Notes under the pieces: model-generated | What the model saw: the letters and a program-made list of their open reading frames with translations, nothing else | Told to the model about the DNA's origin: nothing | Databases searched by the model: none | Assembly: GCF_041321145.1 (NCBI RefSeq) | Contig: NZ_JBGGWA010000013.1 | Coordinates: forward strand, 119,680-183,679 | Source of the DNA: Paraburkholderia sp041321145 | GTDB taxonomy: Bacteria > Pseudomonadota > Gammaproteobacteria > Burkholderiales > Burkholderiaceae | Direction: 5' to 3' | DNA: 64,000 nt | Program-made: the position numbers and the translations under genes | Shown here: piece by piece, positions 45,928-55,775 of the stretch | Numbering within the stretch: the first letter of the stretch is position 1 | Layout: each line of letters starts with the position of its first letter

Positions 45928-47067
45928 ATGCGAAACGATTGCACGGTGTACGTTGGACTGGATCTTCACAAGGACTCGATCACGGTCGCCTACGCGATCG
46001 ACGCGGGCGAGATCGAGCTGCTGGGCAAGACCGGTACGACCGGGGCCGACATCGATCGCCTGTGCACACGCCTGCAATCCAAGGCGCCGCACGTGCGCGT
46101 CGTGTACGAGGCAGGTCCATGTGGTTACGGGCTGTACCGTCAGCTCGTCCAGAAGGGCTTCGACTGCATGGTCTGCGCACCTTCACTGATCCCGCGCAAG
46201 CCGGGCGAGCGCGTAAAGACCGACCGGCGTGATGCCATCAAGCTGGCGCGCTCGCTGCGCGCCGACGACCTGTCGGCCGTGTACGTGCCCGGCATTGAAG
46301 ACGAGGCATTCCGGGATCTCGCCCGCGCGTGGGCGGCTGCCCGCGAGGATCTGCGACGTGCACGGCATCGACTGAAGTCGTTCCTGCTCGCGCATGGCGT
46401 CCGTTATACCGGTAGCGCAAACTGGGGCGAGGCGCACCGTCGCTGGCTGGGCCGCTGTTCGTTTCCCAGCGCCTGGCAGCACCTTGCCTTTGACGAACAC
46501 CGGCGCACGATCGAGGACCGGCTTGCGCAGTGCGCCCGTCTCGAAACAGCCCTACGCGAAGCGGTGATCTCCTGGCGCTTCTATCCGGTAGTGCTGGCCC
46601 TGCAGGCCATGCGGGGCGTCCAGTTCGTTACCGCCGTCGGGATGGTTTCAGAAGTGGGCGACCTGTCCCGCTTCGAACACTCTCGTCAGCTGATGGCCTG
46701 GCTCGGCGTAACGCCATCCGAGCATTCATCGGGAGGCAAACGCCGCCAGGGCAGCATTACCAAAACCGGCAACAGCTACGCCCGAAGACTGCTGGTCGAA
46801 GCGGCCTGGAGTTACCGCCATCCTGCCCGCGTCAGTCCGGAAATCCAGGCCCGTCTCGAAGGTCTGCCCAAGGCCATCATCGACCGCGCCTGGGACGCCC
46901 AGGTGCGGCTGTGCCGACGATTCCGCCGGCTGACCGCGCGAGGCAAGCCCATCAACATCACGGTCGTGGCTATTGCCCGCGAACTGGCGGCGTTCATCTG
47001 GGACATCAGTCGACTGGCCATGGCGCTTGCAATACCTCACAGCAAACCGCCCGCGGCCTGTGTGTGA
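45928..47067 (+). CDS. IS110-family recombinase (DEDD transposase)
   Basis: 379 residues from ATG 45928 (GGAGG six bases upstream). The DEDD domain reads YVGLDLHKDSITVAYAIDAG, YEAGPCGYGLYRQLVQKGFD and KTDRRDAIKLARSLRADDLS. The C-terminal transposase_20 part has ALQAMRGVQFVTAVGMVSEV, WLGVTPSEHSSGGKRRQGSI and TKTGNSYARRLLVEAAWSYR. Intact. It is a different lineage from the copy at 14.6 kb. A non-coding stretch of more than 300 bp follows, where the element's end should be. Confidence 0.92.
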   Translation: MRNDCTVYVGLDLHKDSITVAYAIDAGEIELLGKTGTTGADIDRLCTRLQSKAPHVRVVYEAGPCGYGLYRQLVQKGFDCMVCAPSLIPRKPGERVKTDRRDAIKLARSLRADDLSAVYVPGIEDEAFRDLARAWAAAREDLRRARHRLKSFLLAHGVRYTGSANWGEAHRRWLGRCSFPSAWQHLAFDEHRRTIEDRLAQCARLETALREAVISWRFYPVVLALQAMRGVQFVTAVGMVSEVGDLSRFEHSRQLMAWLGVTPSEHSSGGKRRQGSITKTGNSYARRLLVEAAWSYRHPARVSPEIQARLEGLPKAIIDRAWDAQVRLCRRFRRLTARGKPINITVVAIARELAAFIWDISRLAMALAIPHSKPPAACV

Positions 47068-47399
47068 TTTACCGAACAACGGACGGAGTTTCCTGAAGGC
47101 GGCGCAGCCCGGCATCCGAGCAACCCGCGATGGTATTACGCAACGGGCATCACCAACTTGCGGCGGAAGTTAGCGGCAGGCTCATGAGGCGGAATGAAAT
47201 GAACGTCCCCCACCCATCGCCGGTGAGGAAATGCAGGAGGTGGATCCTCACGGGCCGACGGCATCAGAGTGCCCAAAGTAGGAGATCATGACGATTTCCC
47301 CAAGGCAAACCGGAGGACCTCTGTAATGCGGTATCCAACCCGCGGATGTCAGTGTGATCCACCGTCGAGACTTACTGCTGCGCCGCCCTCAGGAAATTC
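47068..47399. other. IS110 right flank, non-coding
   Basis: No gene. In the IS1111 subgroup the guide RNA lies downstream of the recombinase, so this segment could hold it. The border of the element was not found. Confidence 0.4.
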
Positions 47400-47561
47400 A
47401 TGCGTCGATACAACCTGGAAACCAATTTCGCGATTGACACGCAAAGTCATATCAATATCCTTCAGGCCATCCCTTCTAGTGTGACGACCGACGATGAGCT
47501 AGCGCGTGCTGTCGGCCGGATGAGGCCCGACCTTGGCTTACCCATTTCGATGAACAAATGA
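47400..47561 (+). CDS. Short ORF coupled to the LysR remnant
   Basis: 53 codons, ATG 47400 with AGGA six bases upstream, ending in an ATGA overlap with the LysR start. The product (NFAIDTQSHINILQAIPSSV, TTDDELARAVGRMRPDLGLP) looks like a natural C-terminus, so this may be the tail of a larger lost gene. Family not recognised. Confidence 0.42.
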   Translation: MRRYNLETNFAIDTQSHINILQAIPSSVTTDDELARAVGRMRPDLGLPISMNK

Positions 47562-48510
47562 AGAACCTCGTCAGTCGCCTTAAACTCCGCCACTTCTCGA
47601 TTCTCCTTGCCGTTGCCCGCTTCGGCAGCATGCAGAAAGCCGCCGATTCATTGAATATCGGGCAATCAGCCGTGTCGAAGTCGATTGCCGAGCTGGAGGA
47701 GACGGTGGGTTGCTCAACTGATTGAACGTGATGCACTCGGCGCTAAACCGACTGTAGCCGGTCACGTATTGATTCGCCATGGGAAAGCAATCGCGACCAC
47801 CATCCAGCGGGCGACCGCCGAACTTGCCGCCGTCCTTCGAGGCGAAGCGGGTCAATTCAACGTCGGCATTTTCGGTCCACTGGCCTGGTGGGACACCTTG
47901 ACCCTATGTATTGCCGAGTTCCGCGATGACTGCCCGCGAGTGAGCCTGTCGATTAGCGAGGCGCCCATGGACCGTCTTATCGCAGACCTCGACGCCGGCG
48001 CACTGGATATCGTGATTGGCCGTTTGCCAGCGATCTACGGACGGGATAATTACGTAGTCGATATCTTGCAACAAGATACTCCGCGATTTGTCTGCCGACG
48101 TGGGCATCCCGTGCTCGCTGGCGAAACCGTAAATCTGGAAGACCTGATTGAATACCCATGGATTCTTGCCGCGCCTCCCAGTCTCCTGAGGATGCAGGTC
48201 GAGCACATGGCCCGCGACGCGGTGGGGCACCGTCCCTCAAATAGTGTCCTCACAAAGCTACGCTTTGAACTTTGGACTGGTCAGCCGAACCGACACCCTC
48301 GCATTGATTTCGGAATGCACCGGACTTCGCGTCGCAGAAGCTTTCGCTCTCGCGACCGTACCGTTCGCGCTCAATGTCTCGTTGGGGCCACTCGTGGCAA
48401 TAACGAAGATCGGCGATGGAACGTCCGCGTTCTCGTCTGCATTCAAACTTCGTCTTCAGGAATTGAGCAAAAAAGCCGGATCGCCATTGAGCACTTCAAA
48501 TCGGCGGTAG
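47558..48510 (+). pseudogene. LysR-family regulator with two frameshifts
   Basis: Frame one carries the HTH (LRHFSILLAVARFGSMQKAA, DSLNIGQSAVSKSIAELEE). After a shift near 47705, frame two carries most of the effector domain (KPTVAGHVLIRHGKAIATTI, FNVGIFGPLAWWDTLTLCIA, RLPAIYGRDNYVVDILQQD). After a second shift near 48250, frame three finishes it (FGLVSRTDTLALISECTGLR to ...AFKLRLQELSKKAGSPLSTS). About 315 residues in all. It resembles the LysR group of aromatic-acid regulators such as GbpR. Confidence 0.8.
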
Positions 48511-48937
48511 AAAAATGCGCCAGCGTGGTCTCGGCGATCTGGCAGGAAGGCCTCTAGCTGATCGAGCCTTCCCTTGCACCACCAGGGACCGGCACGCCGG
48601 TCGATAAAGTCATCGCGGCGCTAAAACCTGTCTCCTCGGTGAACCACGAAGGCCTGATGCGCTCTCGTCACTTCCTCGCCGACCCCTGCCAGCCGGAACG
48701 TGAATCACCGAAAGCGGTGCCCGGTATGCCTCGATCGCAGGCCGGCTGCCATCGATGCTGGTAGCAAGGCTGCAATGTCGCTGTCCCTCTGGGTCGGCAG
48801 TCGGATGAGGACTGCACTTCTGATTGACGTGCGGTTCGTGCCCGTTAAGTTGCGCTGAGCGCAACCGGCTTATGATGGCGGCAGCCGTTGTTAGCGGCGG
48901 TGTAAAACCGCTTTTAGATGGCGGCGCAACGCGTCGT
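48511..48937. other. Decayed interval
   Basis: A scrap at 48557-48630 (LIEPSLAPPGTGTPVDKVIA) may be the end of a periplasmic binding protein. The rest shows no gene. The HAMP continuation of the chemoreceptor to the right ends here. Confidence 0.35.
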
Positions 48938-49591
48938 TCAGTGGCCCCTGATCGAGCGGCGTAACGTGCGCCAGCTGATGAACGCCACCGTCAGCCCCAC
49001 CAGAATGCTGCCGATACACGCAACCAGGAGTGTGTGAAAGAGCGTGGCCGAGCGCTCGTTCGCATCGCTCGCCTGCTGGCTCAGATAGTCCTCCAGCGCG
49101 CTTTGGCTCGTATTCATCGACGTATAAAGGCCGATCAGACGGTTCGCACGGCTTTCGTCCATCCAGCTCGCGTTGCCCGTGCGGATGGCATCAACCAGCT
49201 TGTCGATGCCGTCGCGCCGCACAGCAGTGTGCTTTGCGTCGAGATCGTCGGTGAGACGTTGAAGTTCCGGGGTTTTCGGCAGATCGCGGAAGCTGTTCCA
49301 CCACTTGTCGGAATCGGCGAGCAGCATGCGGGCGCGGTCGAGTTGCGCGCCCAGTTGCGGCGAATGCGGATTGCTCATCGCCCACTCGAGCCCGAAGCGC
49401 GTGCGTGACATCGCCGTGCCGGATTTGCCAAGGGCCACGACCGAAGCGAAATGCACCGTGGAAACGTCGCGCTGCACCTCGTTAATTTCGTCACCCCGAG
49501 GATACCGAGTGCCGATGGCAATCAGCAGTAGGCCGAGAAAGGCGATGGTGATCGCAATCCTTAGATTGATGGTCAGGTTCTTGGTCATCAT
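48938..49591 (-). pseudogene. Methyl-accepting chemotaxis protein truncated after its sensor domain
   Basis: From ATG 49591: a membrane helix (IAITIAFLGLLLIAIG), a four-helix-bundle periplasmic sensor (RTRFGLEWAMSNPHS ... GLYTSMNTSQSALEDYLSQQ) and a second helix (LLVACIGSILVGLTVAFISW). The frame stops at RRSIRGH. One base over, it would read PLNDALRRHL, the start of HAMP, before stopping again. The signalling domain is absent. It could only bind ligand, so it is scored as a pseudogene. Confidence 0.72.
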
Positions 49592-49761
49592 GGTTTTTGT
49601 AGGTTTGTTCCTTATGTGGAACATGTAACCGTATATGGAAAGTAGAGCGATTCGTGTACGTGAAAAAATTAAATTCGCGAGGCACGGTAAACGCGTAACA
49701 GGCCCCCAATCCATGTTTCGTGGTCGATGGAGGTCTCATTAAATAGATTTAATTTATTGAA

Positions 49762-49789
49762 CTATAAAAAAACAACATTATTTTTATAG
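49762..49789. promoter_or_regulatory. AT-rich inverted repeat upstream of the porin
   Basis: CTATAAAAA and TTTTTATAG around a 10-base loop, followed by a smaller repeat CGACT...AGTCG at about 49793-49808. It lies about 80-105 bp before the porin ATG, in the promoter zone. Confidence 0.5.
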
Positions 49790-49865
49790 CTGACGACTTC
49801 GTATAGTCGAGCCCAGTTCGAATGCGCCCCATGCTCGGCGCCCCCTTTCCCGCTACTGGACCACG

Positions 49866-50975
49866 ATGAAACTACTTAAGTTCGCCCCTCTCGCGATTGC
49901 CGGCGCGCTTTCCAGCGCCGCCCATGCGCAAAGCAGCGTGACGCTGTATGGCCTGATTTCGGCGGGTGTCGGCTATGCGACGAATCAGGGCGGCAAGAAC
50001 GCGTGGCAGGCACTCTCGGGGACCAACCAAAATCCGCGCTGGGGTCTGAAGGGCGTCGAAGATCTGGGCGGCGGCACGACCGCAATCTTCCAGCTGGAAA
50101 ACGGCTTTAACGTGATGACCGGCACCGCGTCGCAAAACGGCCGCGAATTCGGCCGGCAGGCGTTTGTCGGGCTTGCCAGCAAGCAATTCGGTACGTTGAC
50201 CTTCGGCCGTCAGTACGACACGGTGCACGACTACGTCGGCCCGGTGATCATCGCGAGCAACGGCGTGAACATCGGCGACAACGACAACGGCTACAACGAC
50301 ATCCGCGTGCAAAACGCGGTGAAGTACGTGACGCCCGACTATCGCGGCCTGAAGGCCACAGCCGAGTACGGTTTCAGCAACGCCACCGGTTTCGCCAACA
50401 ACAATGCGTACAGCTTCGGTGCTGGCTACGAGAACGGCCCGTTGAAGTGGAGCGTGGTCTACGCGCAGTACAACAACCCGTTTAGCGCGACCAATCCGGA
50501 CGGTGCGATTTCGAACGACTACGCGTCGTCGCTACTGATCTTCGCGAAGAGCGCGCTGCATCCGGCTGCGTATGCAAGCAAGCAGCGCATCTTCGGCACG
50601 GGTGGCTTCTATACGGTCGGCCCCGCGCAATTTGCAGCGCTCTTCACCGATGTCCGCTACGATTATCTCGACGGTTCGCATCTGCACTTGCAGAACTACA
50701 ACCTGAACCTGAACTACCACGTGAGCCCTGCGTTCATTCTCGGCGCAGCGTACGCCTTCACGGACGGCAAATACGATGTGATCAACACGAGCCCCAAATG
50801 GCATCAGGTCAATCTGCAAGCCGACTATTACCTGTCGAAACGCACCGACGTCGCGCTGACGGTGATCGCGCAGCAAGCCGCGGGCGACGCGCAACACGCG
50901 CAGATTTTTGCCTACGCTCAATCCACCGGCATCCGTCAAATGATCGCGACGGTCGGCATGCGTCACGTGTTCTGA
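49866..50975 (+). CDS. Gram-negative trimeric porin (Burkholderia OmpC-like type)
   Basis: 369 residues. Signal peptide LLKFAPLAIAGALSSAAHA, then QSSVTLYGLISAGVGYATNQ, WGLKGVEDLGGGTTAIFQLE, GREFGRQAFVGLASKQFGTL, and a last strand ending RHVF. The nucleoside hydrolase gene starts two bases after its stop, so they are one operon. The porin probably brings nucleosides into the periplasm for that enzyme. Confidence 0.93.
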   Translation: MKLLKFAPLAIAGALSSAAHAQSSVTLYGLISAGVGYATNQGGKNAWQALSGTNQNPRWGLKGVEDLGGGTTAIFQLENGFNVMTGTASQNGREFGRQAFVGLASKQFGTLTFGRQYDTVHDYVGPVIIASNGVNIGDNDNGYNDIRVQNAVKYVTPDYRGLKATAEYGFSNATGFANNNAYSFGAGYENGPLKWSVVYAQYNNPFSATNPDGAISNDYASSLLIFAKSALHPAAYASKQRIFGTGGFYTVGPAQFAALFTDVRYDYLDGSHLHLQNYNLNLNYHVSPAFILGAAYAFTDGKYDVINTSPKWHQVNLQADYYLSKRTDVALTVIAQQAAGDAQHAQIFAYAQSTGIRQMIATVGMRHVF

Positions 50976-50977
50976 CG

Positions 50978-52096
50978 ATGATGAACTCTTTAGATCCGAC
51001 GCGGGACCGGCGCGCGTTTTTGCGCACGGCCATGGGACTGGCTGCGGGTGCATCGGCGTGGCCGATGCTGGCCGCCGCTTCAGGTGTTGCCGGCGTGGCT
51101 AGCGCGGCAAGTGGCACGTCCTCTTCGAGCGCTTCCGCTTTGCAAAGCGGCGCGCGCCGCAGCGTGATCATCGATTGCGATCCCGGTCAGGATGACGCGA
51201 TTGCGATCCTGTTCGCCCTCGGCGCGAGCGACCGGCTCGACGTGCGCGCGATCACGACGGTCGCGGGCAACGTGCCGCTCAACCTCACCGAACGCAACGC
51301 GCGCATCGTGCGTGACTGGGCCGAGCGTACGCAATCGCTGCCGGTCTATGCCGGCTGCCCGCGCCCGCTCACGCGCGAACTGATCACGGCCGCCAACGTG
51401 CACGGCAAGACCGGCCTCGAAGGCGTGCCGCTGCATGAACCGCTCGCGCCTCTCGCGCCGCAACACGCGGTCGCCTTCCTGATCGACACCTTGCGCGCCG
51501 CACCGCCGCATAGCGTGACGCTGTGCGCGCTCGGGCCGTTGACCAACCTCGCCACCGCGTTCACGGAAGCGCCGGAGATCCGCAACGGCATCCGCGAAAT
51601 CGTGCTGATGGGTGGCGCCTTCTTCGAACGCGGCAACATCACGCCCGCGGCCGAATTCAATATCTACGTCGACCCGCAGGCCGCGCAAGTCGTGTTTGCG
51701 AGCGGTGTGCCGATCGTCGTGCTGCCGCGCGACGTCGCTGTGAAAGCGCCGATCACGCCGGCACGGATCGCGCCGATTCGCGCGCTCGGCAATCGCTGCG
51801 GCACGATGGCCGCCGACATCATGGCCGCGGAAGTCGCGTATCAGAAGGGACGCCGGGGCGTCGAAGAAGCGCCGATGTACGACCCCTGCGCGACCGGCTA
51901 CCTGATCGAGCCGTCGCTATTCAAAGGACGCGAGGTTAACGTGATGATCGAGACAGTCGGCGAATGGACGCTCGGTGAAACCGTGGTGGATTGGAGCGGA
52001 CACAGCGGCCGTAAGCCGAACGCGACCTGGATCACCGAAGTCGACGCGGACGGTTTTTATGCCGCCTTGCGCGCACGGCTCGCCACGCTGCCGTGA
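50978..52096 (+). CDS. Tat-exported inosine/uridine-type nucleoside hydrolase
   Basis: 372 residues. A twin-arginine signal (DRRAFLRTAMGLAAGASAW, RR at 11-12) precedes the nucleoside hydrolase domain with the calcium-binding DCDPGQDD (66-73), TVAGNVPLNLTERNA, LCALGPLTNLATAF, IVLMGGAFFERGN and AAEFNIYVDPQAA. The enzyme splits ribonucleosides into base and ribose. Export plus the adjacent porin suggest periplasmic hydrolysis, with the base then taken in by the purine permease 1 kb downstream. Start ATG 50978 (or 50981). Confidence 0.92.
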   Translation: MMNSLDPTRDRRAFLRTAMGLAAGASAWPMLAAASGVAGVASAASGTSSSSASALQSGARRSVIIDCDPGQDDAIAILFALGASDRLDVRAITTVAGNVPLNLTERNARIVRDWAERTQSLPVYAGCPRPLTRELITAANVHGKTGLEGVPLHEPLAPLAPQHAVAFLIDTLRAAPPHSVTLCALGPLTNLATAFTEAPEIRNGIREIVLMGGAFFERGNITPAAEFNIYVDPQAAQVVFASGVPIVVLPRDVAVKAPITPARIAPIRALGNRCGTMAADIMAAEVAYQKGRRGVEEAPMYDPCATGYLIEPSLFKGREVNVMIETVGEWTLGETVVDWSGHSGRKPNATWITEVDADGFYAALRARLATLP

Positions 52097-52161
52097 GTCG
52101 GCAAACCCTTGAACCCGTAAAGGGCTCGACAACGGCCAAGCATACAGTGCGCCTTGCGTCG

Positions 52162-53088
52162 TCAGATATGCGCGGCGATCCACTCGCGGCAAGCACGCAC
52201 GTGCGGGCCGCGATCGTCGCCGGCGAGCGAAATCAGTGCGATCGAACGGGTGACGCGCGGCTTGTCGAGGCGCAACGCGACCAGTTCCGTGTCGTGCAGA
52301 TGCATGGTGTAGAGACTGGGCAGCACCGCAATCGCCAGACGGTTGCGTACGAGTTCGTACAAAGGCTCGGTGTACTCGACGCGGTACGCGACCGTCAGTT
52401 GCAGACCTTCGGCCCCGCCGGTGCGCTGCAACGCATCGCTGACGCTGCCGCGCACGAACACCGCCAGATCGCGGCCAACCAGCTTTGCCCACGCAAGGCT
52501 TTTCTTCTGCGCGAGCGGGTCGTCGCGCCGCACCACCACCACGATCTGATCCTCGAACAGATCGTGGTAGCGCAATGCGGCTTCGCCGTCGTTCTCCGTC
52601 TCGGCTGCATCGGGCTCGTGCACACCGACGCCGAAATCGGCCGCGCCCTGGCGCACGGCATCGATCAAGGCGGTGTTCGGCATGTCGTTCAGCGTGAAGC
52701 GCAGCGATGGTTGTTGTGCGCGCAACGAGGTAAGCGCGGGCAACAGGCGCGCCGCAGCCGACGGAATCAGCCCGATGCGCACCGTCTGCACGCGTTCGGC
52801 GAAGGTGCTCGCCATATCGTCGAAGGTGCCGCGCGCCTGATTGAGCAGGCGCTCAGCGAGCGGCAGGACGCTGGCGCCCGCATGTGTAAGCGTCAGTCGA
52901 TGCGCGGAGCGCGCGAACAGCGGGCCGCCGAGCAGGAACTCGATCTGCCGGATCGCCGCCGTCAGCGCGGGCTGCGTCAAGGCGAGCGATTGCGCAGCCT
53001 GCGTGAAACTGCGTGCATGCGCAAGCGTGACGAAGTACTGGATTTGCCGCAGCGTGAGCGCGGGCAGCAGGGACGAACGGTCGGTCAT
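52162..53088 (-). CDS. LysR-family transcriptional regulator of the purine cluster
   Basis: 308 residues, intact. HTH LRQIQYFVTLAHARSFTQAA, QSLALTQPALTAAIRQIEFL; effector domain from about 95 (VRIGLIPSAAARLLPALTSL ... IVVVVRRDDPLAQKKSLAWA). It is transcribed away from the purine permease, 54 bp apart, the usual LysR arrangement, so it likely controls the permease and deaminase and perhaps the porin-hydrolase pair. Confidence 0.92.
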   Translation of the reverse strand: MTDRSSLLPALTLRQIQYFVTLAHARSFTQAAQSLALTQPALTAAIRQIEFLLGGPLFARSAHRLTLTHAGASVLPLAERLLNQARGTFDDMASTFAERVQTVRIGLIPSAAARLLPALTSLRAQQPSLRFTLNDMPNTALIDAVRQGAADFGVGVHEPDAAETENDGEAALRYHDLFEDQIVVVVRRDDPLAQKKSLAWAKLVGRDLAVFVRGSVSDALQRTGGAEGLQLTVAYRVEYTEPLYELVRNRLAIAVLPSLYTMHLHDTELVALRLDKPRVTRSIALISLAGDDRGPHVRACREWIAAHI

Positions 53089-53141
53089 GGAGAGCAGTGC
53101 ATCGACACAATGCGCAGCAGTATAAATGGCGTGCTTACAGG

Positions 53142-54518
53142 ATGAACCAATTGATCAATAACGAATCTTCAATGCCGAAGACCAACAACCCGGCACACGT
53201 CACGCGTGGCGGCTGGCTCGAACGGCGTTTCGCGCTCGCTGAGCACAAGACCAGCGCGCGTATCGAAACGATCGCCGGCATCACGTCGTTTCTCGCGGCC
53301 GCCTATTTGCTGGTGGTGATTCCGTCGCTGTTGTCGGCGGGCGGGATGGATCGCGGCGCGGCGACTACCGCGACGATTCTCGTGTTCGTGCTGAGCACAG
53401 TGTTGATGGCGCTGTATGCAAATCTGCCGTTTCTGGTGGGACCCGGCATCGGCGGTTCGGTGATTCTCGGCATTACGCTTGCAGGCGAGCACGTCGCATG
53501 GCAAACGGGCCTGGGCATTGCGTTCGTGTCCGGTGTACTGTTCCTGATCCTGACCCTGGTGGGTGCGCGCAGCCTCGTGGTGCGCTTGATTCCAGCGCAG
53601 ATCAAGCTCGGGCTCGGGGCCTCGATCGGGTTGTTCATTGCTGTGCTCGGCTTCCGTAACGCCGGGATGGTGATCGCCAACGCGAAGACCAATGCACTCG
53701 CGCTCGGCGATTTTTCGCGGCCCGGCACCCTGGTGGCATTGATCGGCCTCGGCGCGGCTGTCGTGCTGCAAGGCCGCCGCGTGCCCGGCGCGATTTTGTG
53801 GGCGATCCTGATTGCGGCCGGCGCCGGTGTGCCGCTCGGCGTCACGCATATGCCCGCGTCGTTTCTGTCGTGGCCGCATGGCATCGCGCCGATCGCGTTC
53901 AAGCTCGACATTGCGAGCGCCTTGAGTGTGGCCGCGATTCCGTATCTGTTCGTGTTCTTCGCGGCGGAGTTTTTCTCGACGCTCGGCACCACGCTCGCAG
54001 TCGGCGCCAAAGCGGACTTGCTCGACGAAAACGCGAATCTGCCGAACATCAACCGTCCGTTTCTCGTCGATTCGATTGCCGCGACGCTCGGTCCGGTGTT
54101 CGGCATTCCGGCGCTCACCGCGCTGGTGGAATCGGCGGCAGGCGTTGAAGCGGGTGGGCGCACCGGCCTCTCCTCGCTCGCCGCGGCCGCGATGTTCGCA
54201 CTGATGCTGTTGTTCGTGCCGCTCGCTCTGGCCATTCCCAAAGAAGCGACTGCCCCGGCGCTGATCCTGATCGGGCTGTCGATGTTCAGCACGATTCGCC
54301 ATACGCATTTCGACGACTTCAGCGACTCGCTGCCCGTTCTTTCGATGGTGCTGCTCACGCTGATGTCGAACAGTTTCGGCACCGGCATCGCGGGCGGCCT
54401 GCTCTGCTATGTCCTCGTCAAGCTGCTCGCCGGACGGTTCCGTGAAGTACCGTGGGGCCTCTATGTGCTGGCCGTGCCGCTCGGCTATTACTTCTATACC
54501 GTGGTCAGGCCGCATTGA
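53142..54518 (+). CDS. Purine permease of the NCS2/AzgA type
   Basis: 458 residues, 12-14 membrane segments. The AzgA-like N-terminus (LERRFALAEHKTSARIETIA, GITSFLAAAYLLVVIPSLLS) and the central motif FFAAEFFSTLGTTLAVGAKA fit adenine/guanine/hypoxanthine transporters. Start at 53142 or 53172; neither has a strong ribosome site. A perfect ATTGATCAAT palindrome lies between the two candidates (53148-53157) and a TATAAA at about 53122. It follows the nucleoside hydrolase and precedes the deaminase. Confidence 0.9.
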   Translation: MNQLINNESSMPKTNNPAHVTRGGWLERRFALAEHKTSARIETIAGITSFLAAAYLLVVIPSLLSAGGMDRGAATTATILVFVLSTVLMALYANLPFLVGPGIGGSVILGITLAGEHVAWQTGLGIAFVSGVLFLILTLVGARSLVVRLIPAQIKLGLGASIGLFIAVLGFRNAGMVIANAKTNALALGDFSRPGTLVALIGLGAAVVLQGRRVPGAILWAILIAAGAGVPLGVTHMPASFLSWPHGIAPIAFKLDIASALSVAAIPYLFVFFAAEFFSTLGTTLAVGAKADLLDENANLPNINRPFLVDSIAATLGPVFGIPALTALVESAAGVEAGGRTGLSSLAAAAMFALMLLFVPLALAIPKEATAPALILIGLSMFSTIRHTHFDDFSDSLPVLSMVLLTLMSNSFGTGIAGGLLCYVLVKLLAGRFREVPWGLYVLAVPLGYYFYTVVRPH

Positions 54519-54634
54519 GTTCTTCACCTTGGTTACCCCACCTGGTTACCTAACGCAGTTGCACGTTTTCATCCTGCACTCGTACTAAACTGAGTTTGCG
54601 TCGAGTTTTACGCACTACCTAAAAACATACCGAC

Positions 54635-55732
54635 ATGAAAGAGACATTGGGCAATGTGCCCGCATCGCGCCTCGGCATTACGCTCACCGACGCGCATCGC
54701 GCCTTCTTCACCGCCCTGCCGAAGGTCGAGTTGCATTGCCACCTGCTAGGCGCGGTGCGTCACGAGACGTTCATCGCGCTCGCCGAAAAAAGCAACGCGC
54801 CGATCGAGCGCGAAGAGATCGACGCGTTCTATACCCGCGGCGAAAAGCCCGTCGGCGTGCTGCGTGTGCTACGCGCGCTCGACGAGCATCTGCTCACGCA
54901 TGCAGACGACCTGCATCGTATCGCCTACGAATATCTCGCCGATGCCGCCGCGCACCAGGTGCGTCATAGTGAATTCTTCTGGAATCCTACCGGTACTGTG
55001 CGCGTCTCGAAGATTCCCTATGCGGATGCGCAAGCGGCCATCGTCACCGCGATTCGCGACGCCGCGCGCGACTTCGGCATCAGCGCACGACTGATCCCGA
55101 GCATCGACCGCGAAGCCGATCCCGACGAAGCGGTCGCGCTGGTCGAATGGATGTGCGCGCATCGAGCAGAGGAAGTGGCGGGCCTCGGCATAGACTACCG
55201 CGAGAACGACAGGCCGCCTGAGTTGTTCTGGAAGGCATACCGCAATGCGCGTAACGCAGGCTTCAAAACCACCGCGCATGCGGGCGAATTCGGTATGCCG
55301 TGGCGCAATGTCGAGACGGCCGTCGACCTGCTGCAATGCGACCGGATCGATCATGGCTATACGATCGTCGACAACCCGCAATTGGCGGCTCAATATGCGG
55401 AGCGCGGCATCGTGTTCACCGTGGTGCCGACCAACTCCTACTATTTGCGCACGCTCGCCCCGGAAGTTTGGGCCGAACAGCATCCGATGCGGCGCATGCC
55501 GGGCCTGGGCCTGAAAATTCACCCGAACACCGACGATCCGACGCTGCACAAAGTGACGCCAAGCGAAGCATGGCAATTGATGGTCAGCCACTTCGGCTTC
55601 AGCATCGCCGAGTTGCGGCAGTTCATGCTGAACGGTATCGACGGCGCATGGATTGACGAAGCGACGCGATACGCATGGCGCGCGGCGTGGAGCGCGGAGT
55701 TCGATGTGTTGGCGGCGGCCTTACCCGCTTAA
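54635..55732 (+). CDS. Adenosine deaminase-family enzyme
   Basis: 365 residues. Zinc and catalytic residues are visible: HxH in LPKVELHCHLLGA, HAGE in KTTAHAGEFG, the HG of DRIDHGYTIV, and the Asp pair in IHPNTDDPTL. The family removes the amino group of adenosine, adenine or related purines. With a purine permease upstream, adenine or adenosine is the likely substrate; which one is not decided by the visible residues. Confidence 0.88.
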   Translation: MKETLGNVPASRLGITLTDAHRAFFTALPKVELHCHLLGAVRHETFIALAEKSNAPIEREEIDAFYTRGEKPVGVLRVLRALDEHLLTHADDLHRIAYEYLADAAAHQVRHSEFFWNPTGTVRVSKIPYADAQAAIVTAIRDAARDFGISARLIPSIDREADPDEAVALVEWMCAHRAEEVAGLGIDYRENDRPPELFWKAYRNARNAGFKTTAHAGEFGMPWRNVETAVDLLQCDRIDHGYTIVDNPQLAAQYAERGIVFTVVPTNSYYLRTLAPEVWAEQHPMRRMPGLGLKIHPNTDDPTLHKVTPSEAWQLMVSHFGFSIAELRQFMLNGIDGAWIDEATRYAWRAAWSAEFDVLAAALPA

Positions 55733-55775
55733 GTGGGACAGCGCCTCGGGCCGCGCCCCCCACTCTCGCGCGGTT

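Noticed and set aside
53169..54527. Long open frame of 452 codons antisense to the purine permease
   Set aside because: Arg/Glu/His-rich product without domains, lying exactly over a clear membrane transporter; a GC-bias shadow.
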